NCBI RefSeq assembly: GCF_038005985.1
Contig: NZ_JBBOUI010000001.1
Location: forward strand, 3,874,501 to 3,938,500
Reading direction: 5' to 3'
Origin: Solibacillus sp. FSL R7-0682
GTDB taxonomy: Bacteria; Bacillota; Bacilli; Bacillales_A; Planococcaceae
DNA: 64,000 bases
Shown here: in pieces, positions 10,215 through 20,652 of the stretch
Layout: the number at the start of each line of letters is the position of its first letter
How positions within the stretch are numbered: the first letter of the stretch is position 1
Position numbers and translations under genes: made by a program
Notes under the pieces: generated by a model
Database searches by the model: none
The model's input: the letters and a program-made list of their open reading frames with translations, nothing else
What the model was told of the DNA's origin: nothing

Positions 10215-10256
10215 AAACAAAAATGCCCTGAAAACATTAATTTGTTCCCGGGCACA
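10215..10256 (-). terminator. Intrinsic terminator downstream of ispD
   Basis: Stem TGCCCGGGAAC pairs with GTTTTCAGGGCA (one mismatch), followed by TTTTTGTTT on the minus strand, directly after the ispD stop. Confidence 0.75.
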
Positions 10257-10260
10257 TTTT

Positions 10261-10950
10261 TTATTGTATTGCATTACGACGATTTAATATTGCTTCACCA
10301 AAAATTAAATCTTCCTGCGTTGTCATTTTAACATTCTCATAGCTGCTTTCCACCATGTGAATTTCATGACCTAATCGCTCTACTAGCATAGCTTCATCTG
10401 TTCCTAAAAAGCCGACCTTTTCCGCAACATCTTCTGCCTCCACTAATAAATCAAACTTGAATGCCTGTGGGGTTTGAACCATCCATAACGAATCGCGGTC
10501 TACCGTTTCTTTAATGAGACCATTGTGCACAACTTTCATTGTATCTTTCGCACGTACACCCGCAATGGCAGCACCTTTTTCATAGGCTATTTTTGAAAGC
10601 TCTGCAATCGTTGAAAGCGTAATAAATGGACGCGCAGCATCGTGGACAAGTACAACATCTACTGCATTCATTTCTTTTATACATGAATGTACAGAATGTT
10701 GGCGCTCTGCACCACCTGTTGGCAAGCCCTTCACTTTCGAAATTTGGTATTTATCTAATAATGATTGTATAAATGGACGTTCTTCGTCTTTTACTGCTAG
10801 CCATATTCCTGTGCAATTTTCATCTTGCTCAAATACCTGCAATGTATGCACTAATATAGGCCTGTCTAATAAACGTAAAAACAATTTATTTTGACCTGCT
10901 CCCATACGCTTTCCACTACCTGCTGCAGGCAAAACAACTTCATAACGCAA
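10261..10950 (-). CDS. ispD: 2-C-methyl-D-erythritol 4-phosphate cytidylyltransferase
   Basis: 229 residues. The nucleotidyltransferase signature VVLPAAGSGKRMGAGQNK is at the N-terminus, with VLVHDAARPFI and VQTPQAF further on. It is the CTP-dependent step of the MEP pathway. The frame begins with a GTG at 10959, but the TTG at 10950 is preferred. It is eight bases after AGGAAG and gives (M)RYEVVLPAAG, which matches the family N-terminus. The yacL stop is 12 bases upstream. Confidence 0.93.
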   Translation of the reverse strand: MRYEVVLPAAGSGKRMGAGQNKLFLRLLDRPILVHTLQVFEQDENCTGIWLAVKDEERPFIQSLLDKYQISKVKGLPTGGAERQHSVHSCIKEMNAVDVVLVHDAARPFITLSTIAELSKIAYEKGAAIAGVRAKDTMKVVHNGLIKETVDRDSLWMVQTPQAFKFDLLVEAEDVAEKVGFLGTDEAMLVERLGHEIHMVESSYENVKMTTQEDLIFGEAILNRRNAIQ

Positions 10951-10962
10951 ACAATTCACTTC

Positions 10963-12039
10963 CTAATCTTCTTTTGGCTTTGCAAAGATCATTCGACCAG
11001 CTGACGTTTGTAATACGCTCGTCACCGTCACAGTAATCGCCTGACCTATATAGCTACGACCACCCTCAACAACGATCATTGTACCATCATCTAAATAGGC
11101 AACACCTTGGTTATGCTCTTTCCCGTCCTTAATCACTACGACTTGCATATCTTCCCCTGGAATAACAACAGGTTTTACGGCATTTGCCAAATCATTAATA
11201 TTTAATACTTGAACACGGTGTAATTCACATACTTTATTTAAGTTAAAATCATTCGTTAAAATTTGTGCATCCATTTTTTTCGCTAAGCGTACTAATTTTA
11301 AATCCACCTCAGATACGTCTTCAAAATCAATTTCTGTAATAAGTACTTTTGAAGCACGCTCGTCTTGTAGGCGTTTTAAAATATCTAGTCCTCGTCGACC
11401 ACGTGTACGTTTTAACGTATCTGAAGAGTCCGCAATATGCTGTAATTCAGTTAACACAAACTGCGGTACAACAAGAACACCTTCTACAAAGCCCGTCGCT
11501 GAAATATCTGCAATACGTCCATCAATAATGACACTCGTATCAAGTAATTTATAATGCTCTTGTACCTCTTTATTCGTTGAATCATTCACACGTTTTTTTC
11601 CAGTGGATTTCCCAGAAAATATTTGTAATAATTCATCACGCTTACTAAAGCCTAAACGGAATCCTAAATATCCTAAAACAATGGATAATATTGCTGGCAC
11701 TACAGCCGTTACAAAGGGAATATTCATTTGATTGATGGCAACACCTGCTAAAGTGGCAACGCTTAGCCCAACAATCAAGCCTAAAGTCCCGAATAATAAA
11801 TCTGCAGCAGGTAATTTAAATAAAACTTCCTCTAACCACGTTATTAACTTAACAAAGTAATCAGATAATGCAAAAGATAATACGAATAATAAAGCAGCAC
11901 CGATTGCAACACTAAAATATGGATTATTAAGCCATGGATGGGATGATAAATTCATAAATTCGTATAATGGCGGTAAGAAAATTAGACCTAATGCTCCACC
12001 GATAAATAAGAATGCTACTTGAATAACTTTCTTTAACAT
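10963..12039 (-). CDS. Membrane protein with PIN and TRAM domains (YacL)
   Basis: 358 residues. Four hydrophobic segments occupy about the first 150 residues. They are followed by a PIN-like nuclease domain (LLDTSVIIDGRIADI ... ILTNDFNLNKVCEL) and a C-terminal TRAM domain (GEDMQVVVIKDGKEHNQGVA). The acidic residues in DTSVIIDGRI and TNDFN are the usual PIN metal ligands. The exact function is not established. The ATG at 12039 has GGAGGTGAATTGT before it. It is the YacL orthologue by position and architecture; here disA is missing upstream. Confidence 0.88.
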   Translation of the reverse strand: MLKKVIQVAFLFIGGALGLIFLPPLYEFMNLSSHPWLNNPYFSVAIGAALLFVLSFALSDYFVKLITWLEEVLFKLPAADLLFGTLGLIVGLSVATLAGVAINQMNIPFVTAVVPAILSIVLGYLGFRLGFSKRDELLQIFSGKSTGKKRVNDSTNKEVQEHYKLLDTSVIIDGRIADISATGFVEGVLVVPQFVLTELQHIADSSDTLKRTRGRRGLDILKRLQDERASKVLITEIDFEDVSEVDLKLVRLAKKMDAQILTNDFNLNKVCELHRVQVLNINDLANAVKPVVIPGEDMQVVVIKDGKEHNQGVAYLDDGTMIVVEGGRSYIGQAITVTVTSVLQTSAGRMIFAKPKED

Positions 12040-12341
12040 ACAATTCACCTCCAATAGTAATTATACATGCATCTTGCTTTCAATGCTAAAAACAAACACC
12101 ATCATTTGTACTACAACAGAAAATAACAATTTTAACTACGTTACAACAAAATAATCTTTCTAATATAATTTTTTTCTAAACAATCCGTTTTGACTCGTTT
12201 TTTATTTGTTAAATTTGCGACTAATCACATCATTAATGACGTTCTTTCTTCAAATTAATATCACTTTATAGTTCATAATCCTATTTTAGTATATTATTTC
12301 GAATAATAGAAAAAATAGATCATGGAATAGGAGAATATGTT

Positions 12342-12989
12342 TTGAATACAACAAAAGATATTAAAATTTCTACTGCCGATCCATCAGCAATCGGTTTATT
12401 CGGTTTAGCGATCGTTACATTCGTAGCATCAACACAAAAGCTTGGTTGGACAGATGGTTTAGGCCTAGTGCTTCCTTGGGCACTATTTTTAGGGGGCATT
12501 GCACAATTTTACGCTTCAGTTTTAGACTCGAAACACAATAATACATTTGGGACAACAGCTTTCGGCGCATACGGTTTATTCTGGATGGGTGTTGGGATGA
12601 GCTGGTTAGTACAAGCGGGTGTATTTGGCGAAGCATTACAAGCTTCTGTCGATACACGTCAATTAGGCGTTGTGTACTTAGGCTACTTAATCTTCACCAT
12701 CTTCATGACAATTGGCGCAGCTGAAACGAACAAAGTATTATTCGCAATTTTTGTTATGATTGATTTATTATTTATCGGCTTATCATTAAGCTCTTTCGGT
12801 ATTATGGAGCATGGTATGCACTTATTAGCAGCTTACTCTGAATTGGTCATCGCATTATTATCGTTCTACGGTGCGGGTGCAAACGTATTAAACAAACATT
12901 TCGGCTTTAACTTTTTACCAATTGGAAAGCCATTCGGTATTTTTACACGTGAAGCATTTGAAAAAAAATCTTCAACAGCTAAAGCCTAA
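12342..12989 (+). CDS. Acetate uptake transporter, GPR1/FUN34/SatP family
   Basis: 215 residues with six predicted transmembrane segments, starting at DPSAIGLFGLAIVTFVAST, the place of the family NPAPLGL motif. FLGGIAQFYASVLDSKHNNT and GTTAFGAYGLFWM are typical of the family. These are succinate/acetate-proton symporters or channels. The TTG start at 12342 has AGGAG upstream. It is transcribed against its neighbours and occupies the slot of disA in B. subtilis. Specificity for acetate is inferred from the family. Confidence 0.88.
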   Translation: MNTTKDIKISTADPSAIGLFGLAIVTFVASTQKLGWTDGLGLVLPWALFLGGIAQFYASVLDSKHNNTFGTTAFGAYGLFWMGVGMSWLVQAGVFGEALQASVDTRQLGVVYLGYLIFTIFMTIGAAETNKVLFAIFVMIDLLFIGLSLSSFGIMEHGMHLLAAYSELVIALLSFYGAGANVLNKHFGFNFLPIGKPFGIFTREAFEKKSSTAKA

Positions 12990-13000
12990 TATAAAGATAA

Positions 13001-13036
13001 AGAGGAAGCGACCTAATTAGTTGCTTCCCCTTTTTT
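13001..13036 (+). terminator. Terminator between satP-type gene and radA, convergent
   Basis: Stem GGAAGC...GCTTCC (13004-13028) followed by a run of six T on the plus strand. It lies between two convergent genes and could serve both, although the T-run favours the plus strand. Confidence 0.75.
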
Positions 13037-13038
13037 AT

Positions 13039-14412
13039 TTATAAGTCTTGAAATGAAGCTCGCAACGAATCACTTATCGTTTCGACTCCGACGACTTGGA
13101 TTCCTGCCGGGAACTCCCATCCGCCTATATTGGATGCTGGAATAAAGGCACGCTGGAACCCTAATTTTGCAGCTTCTTGGACACGTTGTTCAATACGAGA
13201 CACACGACGAACCTCACCTGTTAAACCAACCTCACCGATAAAGCAATCGGTTGGGCGAACTGCTTGATCTTTAAAACTAGAGACAATACTTGTTAATACG
13301 GCTAAATCAATGGCAGGTTCATCAAGCTTCACACCGCCTGCTACTTTAATATAAGCATCCTGTGCTTGTAGCATCATCCCCATACGCTTTTCTAGCACCG
13401 CCATTAATAATTGCACCCGGTTTTGATCGACCCCTGTCGCCATTCGCTTTGGATAATTAAAGCTAGTTGGCGTCACTAGAGATTGGATTTCAACTAAGAT
13501 TGGGCGTGTTCCTTCCATCGAGGCAACAATTGTCGAACCTGGTGCGCCTTGAGAACGTTCTTGTAAAAATAATTCAGATGGATTTAACACTTCTTTTAAG
13601 CCACCTTGAAGCATCTCAAAAATGGCGATTTCATTCGTTGACCCGAAACGGTTTTTTTGACTACGCAAAATACGATGATTATGATGGCGTTCCCCTTCAA
13701 AATAAAGAACTGTATCCACCATATGTTCCAAAATACGTGGTCCGGCAATTTGTCCTTCCTTCGTTACGTGTCCGACTAAAAAGATAGCAATATTTTTCGT
13801 TTTCGCGATTCGCATTAATTCCGCCGTACATTCACGAACTTGCGATACGCTTCCTGGTGCACTCGTCACTTCAGGATGATGTACCGTTTGAATCGAGTCT
13901 ACAATTACAAACTTAGGCTGTACTTCTTCAATCGTTTGATTTAAAAATTCTAAGTTCGTTTCAGAGTAAATATAAAGCTCCGCTGATTTAACACCTAAAC
14001 GTTCAGCTCGTAACTTCGTTTGACGCACAGATTCTTCCCCTGAAATATATAAAACACGCTTTCCTTGGTTTGATAATAGGGCCGATACTTGCAATAACAG
14101 GGTCGATTTCCCGATACCTGGGTCCCCACCGATTAACACAAGAGAGTCAGGCACAATACCTCCGCCTAGCACACGGTTAAACTCGTCCATTTGCGTTACG
14201 ATACGAGTTTCTTCCTGTACTTCTACATGAATAATAGGTGTTGCTTTTGTCGTTGTAGAAGAGTGCTGGAATGCTCCACGAGGTCCTTTTGAAATAACCT
14301 CGACTTCCTCGTTCATCGTATTCCACTCGCCACATCCAGGACAACGCCCCATCCATTTTGCTGCTTCATAGCCACAGCTACTACACATAAATTTTGATTT
14401 TTTCTTTGCCAT
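13039..14412 (-). CDS. radA: DNA repair protein RadA
   Basis: 457 residues. An N-terminal C4 zinc finger (C10, C13, C24, C27), a RecA-like ATPase core with Walker [11 protein letters not shown] near residue 100, the RadA-specific KNRFG motif and a Lon-like C-terminal domain are all present. RadA processes recombination intermediates. The ATG has AAGGAGTACGCGAC before it. It follows the clpC operon but is separated from it by a strong terminator. Confidence 0.96.
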   Translation of the reverse strand: MAKKKSKFMCSSCGYEAAKWMGRCPGCGEWNTMNEEVEVISKGPRGAFQHSSTTTKATPIIHVEVQEETRIVTQMDEFNRVLGGGIVPDSLVLIGGDPGIGKSTLLLQVSALLSNQGKRVLYISGEESVRQTKLRAERLGVKSAELYIYSETNLEFLNQTIEEVQPKFVIVDSIQTVHHPEVTSAPGSVSQVRECTAELMRIAKTKNIAIFLVGHVTKEGQIAGPRILEHMVDTVLYFEGERHHNHRILRSQKNRFGSTNEIAIFEMLQGGLKEVLNPSELFLQERSQGAPGSTIVASMEGTRPILVEIQSLVTPTSFNYPKRMATGVDQNRVQLLMAVLEKRMGMMLQAQDAYIKVAGGVKLDEPAIDLAVLTSIVSSFKDQAVRPTDCFIGEVGLTGEVRRVSRIEQRVQEAAKLGFQRAFIPASNIGGWEFPAGIQVVGVETISDSLRASFQDL

Positions 14413-14504
14413 GTCGCGTACTCCTTCGAATGTTTGTTCTATTATTGTACATGAAACTCAAGTGAACGCCTAATATTCCATTGAAAATTTCTATTTCTTC
14501 AGTT

Positions 14505-14538
14505 AAAAAAACGAGGTAGGGAATTCCCCTACCTCGTT
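14505..14538 (-). terminator. Terminator of the ctsR-mcsA-mcsB-clpC operon
   Basis: Stem ACGAGGTAGGG / CCCTACCTCGT with a short loop is followed by seven T residues on the minus strand, eight bases after the clpC stop codon. radA must be transcribed from its own promoter. Confidence 0.88.
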
Positions 14539-14545
14539 CATACTA

Positions 14546-16990
14546 CTAATTTGTTGATACCTTTTCTTGTGGTCGAACGATAAATTCATTCTCTACATAA
14601 TCAAGTATAACTGTTTGAGATTTATCTAACGTCCCTTTTAACAGTTCTTCAGATAAACGATCTTCTACATGCTTTTGAAGAGCTCGACGTAGTGGACGTG
14701 CACCGTATGTTGGATCATACCCTTCATCCGTAATTTTCTCAAGCGCTGCATCTGTTAATTGAAGCTCGATATCTTGCTCCTTTAAACGTTTTGTCAATGA
14801 AGCGACCATTAGTGAAACAATTTCTTTTAAATGTTCTTTTTCTAATGAATGGAACACAATCATCTCATCGATACGGTTTAAGAATTCTGGACGGAATGCT
14901 TTTTTCAACTCTTCTAGCATTGTGCCCTTCATATCTTTATTTTTCGAAGTTACATCCCCAACGTTAAACCCTACATGCTTTCGATATTTCAATGCATCTG
15001 CACCTACGTTTGATGTCATAATAACGACCGTATTTCGGAAGTCTACTACGCGACCTTTTGAATCCGTTAAGCGCCCGTCTTCTAATACTTGTAATAAAAT
15101 ATTGAAGACGTCTGGATGTGCTTTTTCAATTTCATCTAAAAGTACAACAGAATATGGTTTACGACGTACTTTTTCCGTTAATTGACCACCATCATCGAAG
15201 CCAACATAGCCTGGAGGTGAGCCTACTAAACGTGAAGTTGAATGCTTTTCCATATATTCCGACATGTCGACACGAATCATCGCATCTTCATCACCGAACA
15301 TTACTTCTGCTAATGCACGAGCAAGCTCTGTTTTACCAACACCTGTTGGGCCAAGGAAAATAAATGAACCAATCGGACGTTTCGGATCCTTCAGACCTGC
15401 ACGAGCACGACGGATTGCGCGAGAAATGGCTTCTACTGCTTCACCTTGACCAACGACACGCTTGTGTAATTCATCTTCAAGATGTAATAGCTTCGCTGTT
15501 TCTTCCTGTGCAATTTTGGACACTGGAATTCCAGTCCACATAGCCACTACTTGCGCAATGTCATCAACGTTAACAGTCGATTCCTCTTTTCCTTGCTTTT
15601 CTTTCCATTCTTTTTTCAACTGTTCTAATTCCGTTTTAAGCTTTTGTTCGGAATCACGTAAAGCTGCTGCCTTTTCAAATTCTTGACCTGAAACCGCCGC
15701 ATTCTTTTCAGACTTAATGCTTTCAAGCTTATCTTCTAGTTCCTTTAAATTTGGTGGCACTGTGTACGAACGCAAGCGTACTTTAGAGCCCGCCTCATCA
15801 ATTAAATCGATCGCCTTATCTGGAAGGAAACGATCTGAAATATAACGATCTGATAATTTCGCTGCAGCTTCGACCGCTTCATCTGAAATTTTGACACGGT
15901 GATGCGCCTCGTAGCGGTCACGCAAGCCTTTAATAATTTGAATCGTTTCATCTACTGACGGCTCATCAACTTGAATCGGTTGGAAACGACGCTCTAACGC
16001 TGCATCTTTTTCGATATATTTGCGGTACTCATCTAACGTCGTTGCACCGATACATTGTAATTCACCGCGCGCTAACGATGGTTTTAAAATATTTGAGGCA
16101 TCAATTGCCCCTTCTGCACCACCTGCACCAATTAATGTGTGAAGCTCGTCGATAAAGAGAATAATATTCCCTGCTTGGCGTATTTCATCCATTACCTTTT
16201 TCAGACGGTCTTCAAATTCACCACGGTATTTTGTGCCAGCAACAACTGTCCCCATGTCTAGTGTCATAACACGTTTATCACGTAAAATTTCAGGCACTTC
16301 ATTATTAATAATTTGTTGCGCTAGGCCTTCTGCGATTGCTGTTTTACCTACACCTGGCTCACCGATTAAAACCGGATTGTTCTTTGTACGGCGAGATAAT
16401 ACTTCTACAACACGAGTAATTTCCTTTGAACGTCCAATTACTGGGTCAAGAGAGCCTTCTCGAGCAACAGCTGTTAAATCTCGAGCTAAACTATCTAGTG
16501 TTGGCGTATTCACTGTTTGATTCAATGTCGTGTTTCCAGCATTATTTGTATCATTATTGCCTAAAAGTAAGAGCACTTGCTGGCGTGCTTTATTAATACT
16601 TACACCTGTATTTGCTAATACTCGTGCTGCCACACCCTCGCCTTCACGAATTAATGCTAATAAAATATGCTCTGTTCCAACATACGCATGACCTAATTTG
16701 CGAGACTCATCTAAGGATAATTCGATTACCTTTTTTGCACGTGGTGTGTAGTGTACAATCGGACCAACCTCTTCTGTCCCTTTTCCTACAAGCTCTTCAA
16801 TACCTGATTCAATCATTTGAGGGCTAATATTAATGGCTTCCAGCGCTTTTGCTGCAATACCTCCACCTTCGCGAATTAACCCAAGTAAAATATGCTCTGT
16901 TCCAATTTCCTTGTGCTTAAGGCGAATGGCCTCTTCTTGAGCAAGTTGTAACACTTTTTGAGCGCGTTGTGTGAATCGATTAAACATCAT
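14546..16990 (-). CDS. clpC: ATP-dependent Clp protease ATPase subunit ClpC
   Basis: 814 residues. A double Clp-N domain ([20 protein letters not shown]) is followed by AAA+ module 1 (Walker A GEPGVGKT), a UVR/M-domain coiled coil ([19 protein letters not shown]) and AAA+ module 2 (GPTGVGKT), ending with a ClpB-D2-small domain. It unfolds substrates, including McsB-phosphorylated proteins, for ClpP. The start at 16990 (GGAGAGG upstream) overlaps the end of mcsB by 11 bases. The frame is open eight codons further up, without RBS. Confidence 0.97.
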   Translation of the reverse strand: MMFNRFTQRAQKVLQLAQEEAIRLKHKEIGTEHILLGLIREGGGIAAKALEAINISPQMIESGIEELVGKGTEEVGPIVHYTPRAKKVIELSLDESRKLGHAYVGTEHILLALIREGEGVAARVLANTGVSINKARQQVLLLLGNNDTNNAGNTTLNQTVNTPTLDSLARDLTAVAREGSLDPVIGRSKEITRVVEVLSRRTKNNPVLIGEPGVGKTAIAEGLAQQIINNEVPEILRDKRVMTLDMGTVVAGTKYRGEFEDRLKKVMDEIRQAGNIILFIDELHTLIGAGGAEGAIDASNILKPSLARGELQCIGATTLDEYRKYIEKDAALERRFQPIQVDEPSVDETIQIIKGLRDRYEAHHRVKISDEAVEAAAKLSDRYISDRFLPDKAIDLIDEAGSKVRLRSYTVPPNLKELEDKLESIKSEKNAAVSGQEFEKAAALRDSEQKLKTELEQLKKEWKEKQGKEESTVNVDDIAQVVAMWTGIPVSKIAQEETAKLLHLEDELHKRVVGQGEAVEAISRAIRRARAGLKDPKRPIGSFIFLGPTGVGKTELARALAEVMFGDEDAMIRVDMSEYMEKHSTSRLVGSPPGYVGFDDGGQLTEKVRRKPYSVVLLDEIEKAHPDVFNILLQVLEDGRLTDSKGRVVDFRNTVVIMTSNVGADALKYRKHVGFNVGDVTSKNKDMKGTMLEELKKAFRPEFLNRIDEMIVFHSLEKEHLKEIVSLMVASLTKRLKEQDIELQLTDAALEKITDEGYDPTYGARPLRRALQKHVEDRLSEELLKGTLDKSQTVILDYVENEFIVRPQEKVSTN

Positions 16991-18083
16991 ATAAATCCTC
17001 TCCTTCTTCCCCATTGTTTATGGTATCATCCTGTTGATTTAACTTATCCTGTAAAAGCTTTGCCCGATACATATCGCGTTCGGCTGGTTGAAGTGTTGTA
17101 CCTACATGTTGTTGAATAAATCCTGGTTGCATCAGTAACATACATTCATTTAGTCGACTTTGTGAAATCGGTTCTAATAATCCTAAATTTACCCCTAGAC
17201 GCACGTTGGATAAACAACTTGCGGCCTCTTCACTGGATAAAATTTTGGCATACTTTAATGTGCCAAGCGATCTACTCAAGCGATCTTCTAATATAGAAGG
17301 AGCGCTTGTTAGTAATTTTTTTCGGGCTAGCTGTTCTTTTTTTATAACTTGCTCAACAACATCACGTAACTCCTGTAAAATATCAAGCTCCGATTTCCCT
17401 AACGTGATTTGATTGGATATTTGATAAATATTGCCTAAATTTTCACTACCTTCACCATATATCCCTCGAACAACCATTCCTAGTCGCGTCATCATTTGAA
17501 TTAATGTATTCATTTGTTTCGTAAGGGTAAGGGCAGGTAAATGGAGCATGACAGAAGCACGTAAACCTGTACCGACATTTGTTGGGCAGCTTGTTAAATA
17601 ACCGTATTGCTCTTGATATGCATAGGTTATATGCTTACTTAAGAAACGGTCTATTTTACGGGCCTCCCTGAATGCCTCCTCTAAATTCATACCATGAGCT
17701 AAACATTGTATTCGAATATGATCCTCTTCATTCACTAGAATACTTATCGACTCATCTTTTGTTAAAAAAAACGAACCGATTTTCTTTCTATTTGCTAAAT
17801 TTGGGCTAATTAAATGCTTTTCCACTAAAATTTGTCGTTGCAAAAGCGGCATATCTTTAATTTGAAAGAAAGAAAACTGATACGGATTTTCTTCAATGCT
17901 AAGCAAGGCCTTTATCAATTTTTCTTCTACATTTTGTGCCTCTTGTTCGTTAAAACTAATCGGAAAGCGCGTACCTGCAATATTTCGAGCAAGTCGAATA
18001 CGTGTACTGATGACAATATCCGAAGCACCTTCACTTTGCATCCATCGTGGATTGGCATTCGTTAAAAAATGCTCGATATTCAT
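16980..18083 (-). CDS. mcsB: Protein-arginine kinase McsB
   Basis: 367 residues, ATP:guanido phosphotransferase family. [20 protein letters not shown] and a later nucleotide-binding region ([20 protein letters not shown], with the reactive cysteine of the family) are intact. McsB phosphorylates arginines to mark proteins for ClpC-ClpP and inactivates CtsR under heat stress. Its ATG overlaps the mcsA stop by four bases, so it is translationally coupled to its activator McsA. Confidence 0.95.
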   Translation of the reverse strand: MNIEHFLTNANPRWMQSEGASDIVISTRIRLARNIAGTRFPISFNEQEAQNVEEKLIKALLSIEENPYQFSFFQIKDMPLLQRQILVEKHLISPNLANRKKIGSFFLTKDESISILVNEEDHIRIQCLAHGMNLEEAFREARKIDRFLSKHITYAYQEQYGYLTSCPTNVGTGLRASVMLHLPALTLTKQMNTLIQMMTRLGMVVRGIYGEGSENLGNIYQISNQITLGKSELDILQELRDVVEQVIKKEQLARKKLLTSAPSILEDRLSRSLGTLKYAKILSSEEAASCLSNVRLGVNLGLLEPISQSRLNECMLLMQPGFIQQHVGTTLQPAERDMYRAKLLQDKLNQQDDTINNGEEGEDLYDV

Positions 18084-18622
18084 GTCCGCTCCTCTCCTTT
18101 TAGAGGGATTTTACTTTCTAATAAACGTATTTCATCACGAACTTTCGCTGCATCCTCAAAGCGTTCTTCTGCGATTGCTTCTTGCATATGCTCACGAAGC
18201 TGTGAAATTTTTTGTTCGATTTTTTCAGATGAGGGTACCTCTTCCACAAACCCTACATGCTTTGTCCCTGCCTGAATTCGCTCTAGTAGCTGAGGTAATT
18301 GCTTATAAAAGGTTTCATAGCAATTTTCGCAGCCAAACTTCCCTTTCTTAAGGAATTGGCGATACGTAAACCCACAAGTTGGACAGGTATTACTCTGCTG
18401 CCCTTCTGCCACAGCATTTTCCTTCTTCGCTGCTGAAGGAGCAAAATTAAACCAGTTTGAAATCAGTTGCTGAAAAGATGCTGGCTCTTCTGTTGTCTGG
18501 AATTGAAATGGATGAAAATGCTCCGCACAAACATCACAGTAATGTCGCTCCATTTGCTGACCATTTTGAATTTGTGTCACCGTAACATTTGCCTGTCTTT
18601 GCTTACAATATTCACAAATCAT
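18080..18622 (-). CDS. mcsA: McsB activator McsA (zinc-binding, UVR domain)
   Basis: 180 residues. Four CxxC pairs are visible: CEYC (residue 3), CDVC, CPTC and CENC, which bind zinc. A UVR motif follows at the C-terminus (REHMQEAIAEERFEDAAKVR). McsA activates McsB and stabilises CtsR. It lies 12 bases after ctsR with GGGGTG as RBS. Confidence 0.94.
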   Translation of the reverse strand: MICEYCKQRQANVTVTQIQNGQQMERHYCDVCAEHFHPFQFQTTEEPASFQQLISNWFNFAPSAAKKENAVAEGQQSNTCPTCGFTYRQFLKKGKFGCENCYETFYKQLPQLLERIQAGTKHVGFVEEVPSSEKIEQKISQLREHMQEAIAEERFEDAAKVRDEIRLLESKIPLKGEERT

Positions 18623-18634
18623 GTGAAAACACCC

Positions 18635-19099
18635 CTATTTCTCAAAGGAAATCGTTTTTAACATCGCTTGCATAATACGTGCACGAATTTGATCTCGTAA
18701 CGGCAATCCTAATTGTAACGTTGCTCGATCCATTGCAGCCTTCATAAGAATCGCCTCACGTTCAGTAATAATCTCTTCCTCGAATAGACGATAAATAATT
18801 CGCTCTGCATTCATCTGTGCAATGGCCTCACCAATTTGTGTAGCCATTTCATCTAAAAGGGTTTTTTTCGAATGGATCGTCACACGCAATATTCGAATAT
18901 AGCCGCCACCACCACGTTTACTTTCTACATAATATCCGTGCTCAGTTGTAAACCGTGTATTAATGACATAGTTAATTTGCGATGGTGCACAAGCAAATTG
19001 CTTCGCTAATTCATTTCGCTTAATTTCAATATGTCCTTGACCATCTAATTCAATAACCTCTTTCAAATACCCTTCAATAATGTCAGATATATTCCTCAT
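18635..19099 (-). CDS. ctsR: Transcriptional repressor CtsR
   Basis: 154 residues from the ATG at 19099, which has AGAGGTGACAGACAGC before it; the GTG at 19111 lies inside that RBS and is rejected. The winged helix-turn-helix with glycine-rich wing (RFTTEHGYYVESKRGGGGYI) is the heat-sensing part of CtsR. It represses clpC, clpP and similar genes. A perfect CtsR operator in its own promoter shows autoregulation. Confidence 0.95.
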   Translation of the reverse strand: MRNISDIIEGYLKEVIELDGQGHIEIKRNELAKQFACAPSQINYVINTRFTTEHGYYVESKRGGGGYIRILRVTIHSKKTLLDEMATQIGEAIAQMNAERIIYRLFEEEIITEREAILMKAAMDRATLQLGLPLRDQIRARIMQAMLKTISFEK

Positions 19100-19127
19100 G
19101 CTGTCTGTCACCTCTCTTACAACTGAC

Positions 19128-19176
19128 TTTGACTATCTTTGACTTAAATATACAATACATAAATTTCACTTTGCAA
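19128..19176 (-). promoter_or_regulatory. CtsR operator and sigma-A promoter of the ctsR operon
   Basis: On the minus strand the two direct heptads AGTCAAA-GAT-AGTCAAA (19128-19144) match the CtsR box exactly. Just upstream lie TTGCAA (19171-19176) and TATATT (19147-19152), 18 bases apart. The operator therefore covers the transcription start region. Confidence 0.92.
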
Positions 19177-19213
19177 ATAATCACGCTTAAATGTTCTCTT
19201 CCCTAATAAAACG

Positions 19214-19253
19214 AAAAAAAACCGTAAAACCTGTACTAACAGATTTCACGGCT
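19214..19253 (-). terminator. Terminator downstream of the DUF4870 gene
   Basis: Stem CCGTGAAATCTG / CAGGTTTTACGG followed by TTTTTTTT on the minus strand, about ten bases after the 19264 stop codon. Confidence 0.8.
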
Positions 19254-19263
19254 TTTTCCGATG

Positions 19264-19569
19264 TTATACCCAACGACCAACAATTGGGTAGTTCCAATCA
19301 CTATCAGATATCGCTTTAACAATACCAATAATTGGGGCAATCCAGAAGATTGCTAAAAATACTAATAAGAATGGTAATCCTATTAAAATGAATGATAAAA
19401 AGCCCGCAATAGCAATTAAAATACCAAATACTACTTGGAATAATAACGCTTGAATGGAAATACGCTTCACATCATCATCTGTACTTATTAAGAAAAATAG
19501 AATCGGTACTAAAAAGGGAGCAAAAAATGCACTTGCGTGAACAATTACCTTTGACCATTTAGATTCCAT
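19264..19569 (-). CDS. Small membrane protein, DUF4870/TIC20-like
   Basis: 101 residues with three hydrophobic segments. The pattern (VIVHASAFFAPFLVPILFFL; RISIQALLFQVVFGIL; WIAPIIGIVKAI near the end) is that of the DUF4870 family of small membrane proteins, whose function is unknown. AGGTTGATTATAA upstream of the ATG can act as RBS. It is monocistronic. Confidence 0.7.
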   Translation of the reverse strand: MESKWSKVIVHASAFFAPFLVPILFFLISTDDDVKRISIQALLFQVVFGILIAIAGFLSFILIGLPFLLVFLAIFWIAPIIGIVKAISDSDWNYPIVGRWV

Positions 19570-19685
19570 TTATAATCAACCTCACTTTGTTTTCGTTAAT
19601 TAATTTACGGATAATGTTCAAAAAAGATTCATATTTTATATAAAATTTTAATATTCTTTTGAGGTTGAAATTAGTAAAAGCCTTG

Positions 19686-19901
19686 TTAATATGGTCCACG
19701 ATCTTTTGGATTATCTCCCTCTTGAGGAAATAAAAAATACGAAATAATCCCTGTTAATATCGCTGCTCCAATAACAATAAGTATACGATCCCGCCCAACT
19801 ACTTCTTCATAATTATTCACAAGCATAATATAGGAAGCAATTGCTACACCTAACGATAATGGTAAAACAAATTTTAAACGGCCTACATGAAATTTCATCA
19901 T
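19686..19901 (-). CDS. Hypothetical small membrane protein
   Basis: 71 residues if it starts at the ATG pair at 19901, which has AAAGGACGTTGG before it. Two hydrophobic segments (KFVLPLSLGVAIASYIMLV and ILIVIGAAILTGIISYFLF) flank a short polar loop, and the C-terminal tail is polar with proline. I do not recognise a family. The frame is open 11 codons upstream but without RBS. Confidence 0.6.
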   Translation of the reverse strand: MMKFHVGRLKFVLPLSLGVAIASYIMLVNNYEEVVGRDRILIVIGAAILTGIISYFLFPQEGDNPKDRGPY

Positions 19902-20051
19902 CCAACGTCCTTTTCTAGTAAATAATGAATGCAATCTTACCCATATGATACAATGCCAAAAAATAAATTACAAATATCGTCAATTTTAGAAGTTATACTA
20001 AAACTCATTTCTATGGACTATATAATCGATTTCATTATTACAGCTAATTTA

Positions 20052-20094
20052 AAAGGGGATGTCGCTCAGTTATTACTAGCTGGACACCCCCTAT
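20052..20094 (-). terminator. Terminator downstream of the acyl-CoA thioesterase gene
   Basis: Stem AGGGGGTGTCCAG / CTGAGCGACATCCCCT (imperfect) with TTTTAAA after it on the minus strand, five bases after the stop codon. Confidence 0.65.
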
Positions 20095-20099
20095 CATGA

Positions 20100-20588
20100 T
20101 TACCCGCGTCTTTTTTTTGATAAGGCACGTTTTTCTTTCCGGTGCTCTTGACGAATTGGACCCGTTTCGAATAAATGACGTTCGAAATCGGTCTCAGGCT
20201 CAATACCTGGAACCTCTTTTGGTTTTCCCTCTTCGTCAATCGCGACCATCGTTACAAAAGATTCTGTCGTTAACTTCTTCGCACCGTTTTTAATATTGCG
20301 TGAAACAACCCGAACATAAACTTCCATCGATGTACGACCTGTCCCAGACACAACGGCCTCTAGCTCAATCATATCCCCTGCGTAAGCGGCCGAAATAAAA
20401 TCTACCGAGTCAATGGATGCTGTCACCACTTCACCTTGTGCATGCTTCATCGCAGCAATTGCCGCAATTTCATCAATATATGCTAAAACTTTCCCACCAA
20501 AAATTGATTGATGATGATTCGTATCTGGTGGTAGTACTAATCGAGTTTGAATTGTTCGAGAATAACTCATAGGTAAAGTCGACTTCAC
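20100..20588 (-). CDS. Acyl-CoA thioesterase, hotdog fold (YkhA-like)
   Basis: 162 residues starting at GTG 20588 with GGGGGGAGTTA before it. The hotdog signature DTNHHQSIFGGKVLAYIDE near residue 25-43 holds the catalytic aspartate/asparagine region of hexameric acyl-CoA hydrolases, followed by VDFISAAYAGDMIELEAVV. The C-terminal tail is strongly basic (RKEKRALSKKRRG). It likely hydrolyses medium- to long-chain acyl-CoA in the cytoplasm. Confidence 0.85.
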   Translation of the reverse strand: MKSTLPMSYSRTIQTRLVLPPDTNHHQSIFGGKVLAYIDEIAAIAAMKHAQGEVVTASIDSVDFISAAYAGDMIELEAVVSGTGRTSMEVYVRVVSRNIKNGAKKLTTESFVTMVAIDEEGKPKEVPGIEPETDFERHLFETGPIRQEHRKEKRALSKKRRG

Positions 20589-20652
20589 TAACTCCCCCCC
20601 TTTCCAGCCTTTCATGCTACTCTCTAGTATACCACACCGCTAATCACTACTG

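Noticed and set aside
10062-10274. Minus-strand frame between ispF and ispD
   Set aside because: It covers the ispD terminator and the putative ispF promoter, has no RBS and no recognisable domain.
17896-18351. Plus-strand 151-codon frame opposite mcsB/mcsA
   Set aside because: It lies antisense across two well-supported overlapping genes with no RBS or domain.
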